Position numbers and translations under genes: made by a program. Of a DNA stretch of 64,000 nt, positions 56,517-64,000 are shown piece after piece (position 1 is the first letter of the stretch; each line of letters starts with the position of its first letter). Under the pieces are notes generated by a model that had not been told where the DNA came from, searched no databases, and saw only the letters and a program-made list of their open reading frames with translations. Origin of the DNA: Blasia pusilla (lineage: Eukaryota > Marchantiophyta > Marchantiopsida > Blasiales); contig CM114271.1 in assembly GCA_050084515.1 (NCBI GenBank), positions 39,308,001 through 39,372,000 of the forward strand, in the 5' to 3' direction.

Positions 56517-56590
56517 GGCATGTGGACAAAGTCCATGTTGGCGGACTTACGTGCGTTTTATGGAATGACTTGTCCATGTGGGTCCTCGGG
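56517..56590. repeat. Direct repeat copy 2 flanking the hAT relic
   Basis: This is the partner of 54691-54766, diverged by roughly one base in five. Confidence 0.65.
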
Positions 56591-56796
56591 GGTCTCACTT
56601 CCACGAAAGAGATCCATCACTTACAACAAAGTATAGGGGTTTTTAATTGGATTTCGGAGAAGACTTATAAAGTTTTGTGGAAGAACTTAAGGGTATTTTT
56701 AATATAGGGCGACACTTATAATAAAAATAGGGCATTATTAATTCTCCGGTTGTACATGGAATATGCCCAAGGAAGTAAGGGGGAGATACAGAAAGT

Positions 56797-57450
56797 AGGA
56801 GATCATTTTTAGGGTTTATGATTTTTATTTTCATGTGTGGGTGGTCATTTTAATTATTGAATTTTGTTTCCTTGTGTTCCTCGGCTTGAAGTGTCTCTTT
56901 GGAAAAAGTTTCATGATTTTTAGAGCCCTTTTTGAGGGGGAAGGGAGAAACATAGTGGTCAAGAATGAAGAGGATAGCTCCTAGTAGGAATGTTTCAAGT
57001 CTTTGCTTCATTCTTATGTTCACATTGAGGTATCTTTTGTTCCAACCATTGGATGGTGTTGAAACTTGGCACATGCCTTTGCATTAAATCCCTTGCAAAC
57101 TTCAACGGTTTAGAACTGCTATCTTGGCTTCCATGTTCAAGAAAAGAGGAGACCATTTTTAGGGTTTACGATTTTTATTTTCATGTGTGGATGGTTATTT
57201 GAAGTTTTGATTTTTTTTCCGGTGTCCCAAGGCTTAGATTTCATCTTTGGGAAAGGTTTCATGATTTTTGGAACCCTCGTTTAAGGGGAGGGAAGAAAAC
57301 TAGGGGTCAAGAAGGAAGAGGATGGCTATGAGTAGACCTTTTTCTTCAGAGATGCAAACTTCAACGGTTCATATCTGCTATCTTGGCTTCCATGTTCCAA
57401 AAAAAAAAGGGACCAATTTTAGGTTTTACAAATTTTATTTTCATGTACAT
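56797..57450. repeat. Tandem repeat, units of about 260-350 bp
   Basis: Unit starts GGAGA(T/C)CATTTTTAGGGTTTA.GATTTTTATTTTCATGTG lie at 56797 and 57147, with a decayed third start at about 57408. Between them AAGTTTCATGATTTTT, GGGGTCAAGAA.GAAGAGGAT and CTATCTTGGCTTCCATGTT blocks recur in order. No coding function is apparent. Confidence 0.8.
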
Positions 57451-57744
57451 GAAAATAAAAATGGGATGGGGGATATTCCGATAAAGGGCTTGCTTCTTAA
57501 TGCCAATATTAGCATTGGAGTCGGAAAGATACTAGAGGATTATCATGAGCAACACCTGAACGATCAACATTTCCAAGAGAACAACGCGTTTAGTTGCTAG
57601 CTAGGCTTTGTTCATAGCCCGTGCCAGAGATGCTTAGGGTTGGCTACCAATTTAAAGTCTAAACCTAAGAGGTTTAGGAGCCAAATTAGTTTCTTTCCTT
57701 GCTTCGATGCCCCATGAAAACTCAATAGACGTGTGACGTCAAAG

Positions 57745-57812
57745 AAAGGAGAGAGAGAAAGAGATAGAGCGTTAGAGGAGAGGGAGAGGGAGAGGGAGGG
57801 TGGGGGGGGGAA
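57745..57812. repeat. GA-rich tract ending in a G run
   Basis: Purine-only GAGAGA/GAGGGA repeats end in GGTGGGGGGGGG. Confidence 0.85.
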
Positions 57813-58005
57813 GCTGATGGGGTTTTCGGAGATGCTTCATGAGTTGTTTGCTATGTTGCCCATACATCTTGTGCATGATCTTCTACGCTTGGGGGTAGTG
57901 GATTCTCACTCTCAACTTCGCTTTCTCACTCGCATTCATGGGTTTCAACTTCTTTTTTCTATTCTTGTGGATTTTCATAGAACCACATTGCTGCCTTCTA
58001 CGCTC

Positions 58006-58033
58006 GTGCGTGCGTGCGTGCGTGCGTGCGTGT
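58006..58033. repeat. (TGCG)n microsatellite
   Basis: About six TGCG units occur here. The surrounding 57.45-59.4 kb region has no recognised gene; a 129-codon frame at 59055-59444 has no motif. Confidence 0.9.
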
Positions 58034-59423
58034 GTAGCTTTGCTAGTATGGATTTGGGGTGCCTGTCCAATCAGGGTAAGGCATCTTAAGATGTGAAGAC
58101 TTTATGATCATATGTGATAAGTGCACTTTCAATTTAGATCACGGGAAACCGTTACGATTAGCTGAAGAATGGCGCATAAGAATTACATGGAAACATAGCT
58201 TTCATAGTTGACTAGATCTCAAGATTTTCCAACAAGGCCTCTTCCCCATTTCCTCGGTGCGGAAACTATATAAGATGCAAACATCATGTTCACAATATGG
58301 AAATGAACAGAAGTTGCTTGTCCATTCCAATCGATAGAGAATGGATTTTTCACTTTACACCTCATTGAATCAGACTAACGATTGTAGTCCAACTCCATTT
58401 AAAGGGCAAAACTTAGACGGAACGACTACTTGCCTCAATCCTTGTTCCGCATAACTGTATGAAGCTTAATCAAGCGATGGTGATGGATGACACCAGATTG
58501 ATTTCCACATAAGAGCTAGCTCGATTTTAGCATGGAGATACCTCGGAGAGAGTCTGGTCTCTAACATTGCTCTTGTAACATTTTTCTCAATGTCATTCCA
58601 ACGAGTTCTCCTTTGAGTTGGGTGAGGTGTTGGGGTCTTTGTCAAACGCCTTGTAAGATTTGGTTCTTAGTACTTCTATCGATCTGATTACTCGTAGGAG
58701 TCTGTGTAGAGCTTTCTACCTCAAGAAGGTCTCCTTCATCACCTTATCTTTGGACATAGGGGACTTAAATTAGGCCATCTTGGCGAGTATGAGCTCCTGC
58801 GTTGGAAGACGCTAGTGTTCTCTACAAATTGAGTACTTTTTCGCCATCCTGATACTGCTCTCGCCACATCGTGGGTCACTCAATGGCAAACCAATCCATC
58901 CAAAGGTAGAAGCATTTTAGAGCTTTCGTCCACTTCTCGCTTTGATCTGACCTAGATTAGAGGGTAAGATTTGATCCCATCTTTCTAAGGCTGTAGAGAT
59001 GGCGGTCAAGGGGGAGTGAGTCCTAGAAGGCCCACAGAGGTAGTCCTATCTTGAATGCAAGGCCAGTTAATGGGTGAAAAGAAATGCCCAAGTGTCTCTT
59101 GGATTATCCACAACAAACTGAACAAGTCCTTGGTACCCGTGCTGGAAAATAGTTATTCAGTTATGCGTGTTCAAGATATACCGTCAATAGAGTTGGGTTA
59201 CTCGGTGCTTAACTTCCAAGTGTCAACAATAAATAGCAGACCTGCGACATTGTTGGTCTCCTGTGCAAAAACTTTGGGCAATCAATCACTGGTACTCAAT
59301 GTGTACAAAAATTATGGTGTGACGAGCTTAGCAATATCAGCATATGCTAGTGTCACCAACACAACAGTATCAACATGCGTTGGAGGACCACAAGTAGGCT
59401 CTAGAGCTTCCAGCCTTAGTTTT

Positions 59424-59500
59424 GGGAGATATTGTACTCATTAAGTATTGCCTTATATTGTCTTGAGACCATAGACCTCGCCTATCATGTTGCACAAGAC
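59424..59500 (+). repeat. Fragment resembling the copia LTR at 26.5 kb
   Basis: GAGAT(A)TTGTACTCATTAAG and GACCATAGACC match 26495-26545 in the same orientation with intervening divergence. It may be a solo LTR remnant. Confidence 0.5.
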
Positions 59501-59902
59501 CAAGTAGTGACCAAATAGGCTTTGAATGTGTTGAAAAATTTTAGTGTTATCAAGTTGGGTTTGTGCATATCATCTAGTGAATGTGTTGAAGAGTTTTGGT
59601 ACTATTCAAGATGTATAATAACATGGGTTGAATGTAAAGCCTCAAATCGAGACCACTACGTTAATGCTTCTGTTTGCATTAGACATCCTAAAACTTGTTT
59701 GTATAGTTCTTGACTGTACATGTTGGCATCCTATTTGTGCAGGGTGTATTGAAGGAGCCCATAGGGAAGTGACTGCCCTATTGCAGGCCATTGGATTTGA
59801 CCACTAGTGGACTTCTAATCCTTTTTGTGCATCACAAAGAGTAAGAGCCAGTGATTGTTCTCTGCCATAGGTAAGAATTTTTGAACACCTCACACACACG
59901 CA

Positions 59903-60465
59903 ATGGCAAATGTTCCCTTATTAGATTTGTACTCTTATGTTGAGCATCATCGGATGGATCCCCCATGCTGCTTTTCTTGTGATGAGGGAGGTGATGTTAT
60001 ATTTTGTGATGGTCGCCATTTTCACTGGATTGGAGGTGGCATCCCCACCAACCTAGATAGTGGCAAGGGTAAGACCTACATCCATGTTGTGCTCCTTGGA
60101 AATCACGACGAGAGTGGACCTTGGGTATGTGACCTATGTGCTAATGACAAAGCCGTTTTTTTCTCTTGTGGGCTGGTTGGTCTTGTTGTTGGACATACTG
60201 AGTTTGAGACACGACTCATCAAGTGTGCTCACGAGGATTTTTACTCCTTTTATCCCCCGAGCTGTGTGAGGATCCGCTTACTTGTTGGAGGACTGCCGTA
60301 GACTCACCTCGAGGATAACATAGTGCACAACCCTCTTGTTGCTCCTGATGCACTCATCTGCTCGCGTCTCTATTGTGATGCGTGCAAGGTATATCATGAT
60401 GGTATATATGACTTAGTGGAGTGCCATAGATGTCCCCGTGCTTGGTGTTATGATCAAACCCCATG
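59903..60465 (+). pseudogene. EDM2-like PHD-finger fragment, second copy
   Basis: The frame encodes CCFSCDEGGDVIFCDG, a shortened HFH segment, GPWVCDLCANDKAV, SCGLVGLVVG and TRLIKCAHEDFYSFYPPSC. After one stop it continues with LYCDACKVYHDGIYDLVECH and RCPRAW. The order of zinc ligands parallels the pseudogene at 24.1-24.8 kb and the plant EDM2 PHD module. Loss of one PHD cysteine spacing, a phenylalanine for a cysteine (KAVFFSCG) and the stop indicate decay. It ends where gypsy sequence begins at about 60475. Confidence 0.6.
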
Positions 60466-60474
60466 AGGCAAGAG

Positions 60475-63388
60475 ATACTTGTGAACATGTTGAACTCTCT
60501 AGAGTTCCTATCCCGTTATAAGTCACGCCAACTCCTAAACTCTGCAATGAAGTTGTGCAACTCTTTCGTGCATATAGCACTCAAAAACCTATGCGGTCCT
60601 CTACCCGGGTCTTCCATCTCGTACTCCCAGGCATCAAGAGCAGTAACAGTGTGCGGTGATGCACTAACCAATTGCTCTATGCTCTCCCCCTTGTTTGACG
60701 ATGACACAGAAGGAGGTCAAGTCAGTTTCTCGTGTGGAGACCCTCAGAACCTCACACCACTCCGCGTATAACCTCTAGAGATACTCTTAGGTCCACCACC
60801 TCACCTCTCAAAGTCTCGGAAGGACGACGTGATGACTCTTATGCCCCTCTGATGCGATCACTCTCAATCTAATGAGTAATCCCTCAATCACTCAACCCAA
60901 ACATGCGGCACTCAATCTACACTCCCTCTCATTGAGACGTGTACTATGTGGCAACAAGCGGTGTGGTGCGGCAAATCAGCTGATCTATCATCTTATCGAC
61001 ATAACATACCCTAAACTTTGGACATCCCACACATTTTTATATCCCCTACACCCATACAGTCATGATGCTCTCAGCATCCATACAAAACTCATTATCCTAG
61101 AATAACTACCAAATACCCAGAATTCCCTCACACGTGCAGGGAAAACGAGCAGAATGGGTAACCTAACAACAATGTCGATGTCACTCCTCAACAACTGCAA
61201 ATTTCAATCCCAACTCGGTCATGACGACCAACTCTTGTAATCAACAAATTCTACTCCTCTAGTACTGACAATAATTAACTCTCCTTGATGTGCGGTACGG
61301 GTCCAGCGGTATGGTGCGGCACAGGCAACACAAAATGGCTACAAACGACACGGCCCTCGGTGTTGGGATGCGACACTCAAGGGCATATCCTCCTCAATAG
61401 AAACACCCGCTTTGTCCCCTAGTGATGGTATGGCTTCGCGATCGAGATGGTGTGGTGCAGCCATTAGTGGCACGATGCGCCAATCAGAGGCGCATTGGAG
61501 TTACGGAAGTCACGGAACGGTACTTGATCGTCATCGAGCACCTACCAAAAACTATGCATAGCCAAGAGGAAAGAAAACTACGACCCTATAAATCAAGATA
61601 TCACCTACCATCACTAGAAGGCACTCGAAAATAATCGGTATGCGACGGTCGATGACGACACAATTGCACTGGTTCTGCACCGTGCAAAACGATGATCAAA
61701 GACTCACTCTCGAGTCTTGGTTGTTGTTGCTAGTACTCAGTGGATTTTAACTCAAAAAAATTGACTATCTTCAGTGCCTACTGTCCAATCAACAACGGTG
61801 ATCAAGGTTGTTGACAATGGCCAACAGATAGAGCAAGGACAACCCGAATGCAGGGTCCGGGGAGTTTTTTCGTGACAACCGGTACATTTCCGGTCTCTAC
61901 AAAATTGAGCGGAAATTTTTGAAGATTTCATCATTCCAGCCAACTAAACATATACAAATACAAAGGACACCCTCCCTAAACCCTCGGTTTTTGGCTGGTA
62001 AGTGACAAACTGAATCGGAAATTCTCAAATTCTTCCAGCCAGCTCAACACGGAACCCCGGTTCTCCCCGGACATTGCCCGAATGGACACTGAAAGTCAAT
62101 AGTAATTATAATAACTCTCATGTTGGTAAATATGACTCTATTTTAACCTTGTTCAAAAAGTCAAATTTTTTTCCCACTCCACTAACTCTTAAACTAAGGG
62201 TCAACTCACTAAAATTGCTCACTTTTGGCTAACTAATACTCCACTAAGCACCATAAATATTGGGTCAACACCCACTAAATAAAGTTTCCACTTGCTTTAA
62301 CCTCAAGATCCTAAGTTTGACTTTTTCTTTCCATAATAATACAAGATTTTTGAATTTTTTTACCTCAACTAAGAAGTTACCAAGAATTTCAAATTTTGCT
62401 CTCCATACGGTGGTTATGGTAGATCCGTGGAAATGATCATAACTTCTTGCTCACATGTTTAAATTTTGCACGGTTTCTTCCATAAGATGCACAACTTCCC
62501 GATCTTCAACTTGGTTAAATTGGTTTCTTCATTAAATCTTCCATTAAAATTTGACAGGAATTGTCGTGCAGTTCACAATCTCCTTAAAACTACACAAATT
62601 TTGGCAGCGCTTCTGCGCTAATTTCTCCCAAAAAAATTGAAAACCTATAAAAATAGCAATCAGCAAGCTACACAATACTCCTAAGAGCATTCACACGGAG
62701 CAATCCGCCCCCACACTCAATTTCTAATGAAAATTGAAGAGCGCTTCTGCGCTCCACTCTACCACACGAAAAATCGACAAAGCAGAATGCGCAAACAAGC
62801 AACCTTTGCTCCGATGAGCACTCCCATGAGTCATTGAACGGAAAAAACTATCCCCAACCTACATGAATAGCAAGAAACCAACAAGCTCCTCCATTCAAGC
62901 TCTCTCACTCCTTTATCTCTCTTTGTAAATCAATCAAATCTTTCTCACAACAAGCTCTCAATGGTGTGCGCTCTCTGTCTCTCTCTCATGTCAAACCAAA
63001 CCCACTCTCCTAACGAGAGTCTTCGGTTACACGCACAAGGCAAGGAGGACCATAGCTCGTCTGCCTCATGCCAAGAGGTTCAACAAAGAGAGAATGAGCT
63101 CTCAAGCTCTCTCTCGTGGAGGTATACCCTCTTCCCTCTTCCAAACCCTCTCCACGATAACCTATGCTTGGAGGTCAAATCCTTGGCACTTGACATGCTG
63201 TAGCGGGTCAAGGGTCACTTCCCAAAGTGGATACTCAACTATACCAAAAACAAAAACTTATCCTAAATAGTAAGTTTCTCAATATGGCTCCATATGAGCC
63301 GAAACGAAGGGGAAACTTGCTTTCTCAAGTTTCTCATCTTGAGGCTGTCCTCCTAGATCTCGTCGATCTATCCTACCGGAGGTGACAA
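60475..63388 (-). mobile_element. Gypsy family A, copy 2: 5' part only
   Basis: From 60480 the plus strand is colinear with 18.62-19.6 kb of copy 1, i.e. the gag N-terminus and leader (shared TTGAACTCTCT.GAGTTCCTA, CATGCGGCACTCAATCTACA and GTGGTGCGG blocks). From about 62.2 kb it matches the LTR, ending near 63388 with GATCTATCCTA..GTGACA. The rest of gag and all of pol are missing, so this is a truncated copy joined directly to the EDM2-like fragment. Confidence 0.75.
62200..63388 (-). repeat. 5' LTR of gypsy copy 2
   Basis: This is the longest LTR version in the window. It contains both the block present at 21.2-21.9 kb and the block present at 11.57-12.03 kb in one continuous order, which shows the unrearranged LTR arrangement. 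The inner boundary is approximate. Confidence 0.65.
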
Positions 63389-64000
63389 AGTCCATGATGC
63401 TTGATTTAAAAATCAAAAAATTGAAGTTCTTTCATAGGGGCTTAAGTGAGGAGGCAAGTACTTTATTAGACATAGGATGTTGCGTACTGATGGCTTGGAT
63501 GGTTAAGTCATTCAACTTCTCCATTGCTGAAACTATACTACTTCATCTATTAATAGACTCTTATACATTGTAAGTATCCAAAAGTATGAGGTTTGAATCC
63601 AATAAGTTCTTGTGATGATTGGATTGGTGTTCCTCCTTTTCTTAGCTTGATCTTTCTTTGCATAAAATATGTAAAGCTTTTATGTAAGACATTTACAATT
63701 CCATCCTAAAATATGAATGAGTCATTGTGTTTGTGGCCTTCATCTACATAAGAAAAAGGGAGTCTTCATACTAACTTAGCAAAGGATCTAGCTAGTTACT
63801 AACACGATATTCATGGAGATCTATTGGAATAACATCAACGCATTCTTTGTATTGAGTTCTACATGAGATATAGAGATGAATCATAACATATACTAGATTA
63901 TTAGTCGATAAGAAGTTTGGAAACAAAGTATGTTGAAGTTAAGATAGGATAATGAAACAATGATATAGATAATGATCTCATTTCATGTATTTATAAATAA
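63389..64000. other. Flanking DNA to the end of the window
   Basis: AT-rich; no gene or recognisable element was seen. Confidence 0.4.

Noticed and set aside
57733-58089. 118-codon plus-strand frame
   Set aside because: It is formed by a GA-rich tract and a TGCG microsatellite, so it is low-complexity with no motif.

Overview
The window is nuclear DNA of a plant, most likely a seed-free land plant (bryophyte-like) or a close streptophyte relative. The evidence is three compact intron-rich housekeeping genes with plant-type GT-AG introns of about 0.1-0.6 kb, a nuclear plastid ribosomal protein gene, a plant receptor kinase, plant-type copia, gypsy and hAT relics, and many GA/CT, AT and GATA microsatellites. 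I cannot name the species. Exons were assembled by eye from reading frame, splice sites and family resemblance.

Layout. 0.4-2.9 kb: a RhoGAP-like gene (+) whose 5' end lies outside the window. 5.5-9.8 kb: a complete ten-exon mitochondrial dihydroorotate dehydrogenase gene (+), including a 30-base and a 38-base exon. 11.6-22.0 kb: a decayed Ty3/gypsy retrotransposon on the minus strand (gag, protease, RT, RNase H, integrase), with a PHD finger appended to the integrase and a rearranged 5' LTR containing a 27-bp-stem hairpin. 22.4-26.0 kb: an inverted LTR scrap, a broken minus-strand homologue of the plant PHD protein EDM2, and two adjoining palindromes (38 and 74 bp). 26.4-31.1 kb: a decayed Ty1/copia element (+) whose integrase gene contains an in-frame (AT)38 tract. 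32.1 kb: another LTR scrap.

33.5-35.9 kb: the plastid ribosomal protein L1 gene (+, eight exons). 36.7-37.9 kb: the mitochondrial translocase gene TIM22 (-, four exons), convergent with L1. 38-43.5 kb: no recognised gene, but microsatellites and short dispersed repeats with Helitron-like ends. 43.6-46.7 kb: an intronless receptor kinase gene (-) that joins an LRR ectodomain to a kinase of the wall-associated-kinase-like type. 47.3-50.95 kb: a decayed non-LTR retrotransposon (-) of the kind with a zinc finger, RT and C-terminal restriction-like endonuclease. 51.5-52.3 kb: a possible short Helitron, perfect hairpins and another Helitron-like end. 55.1-55.7 kb: a hAT transposase relic. 56.8-57.45 kb: a tandem repeat. 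59.9-60.5 kb: a second EDM2-like PHD fragment, abutting a truncated second copy of the same gypsy family (60.5-63.4 kb).

The genes do not form a pathway or cluster. Three are housekeeping functions of organelles (pyrimidine synthesis and protein import in mitochondria, translation in plastids), one is a putative signalling regulator and one a surface receptor. No complete new system is evident. The most unusual items are the PHD-tailed gypsy integrase, the repeated EDM2-like PHD fragments next to this gypsy family, the endonuclease-type non-LTR element in a plant, the LRR/WAK-like kinase chimera and the twin palindromes.
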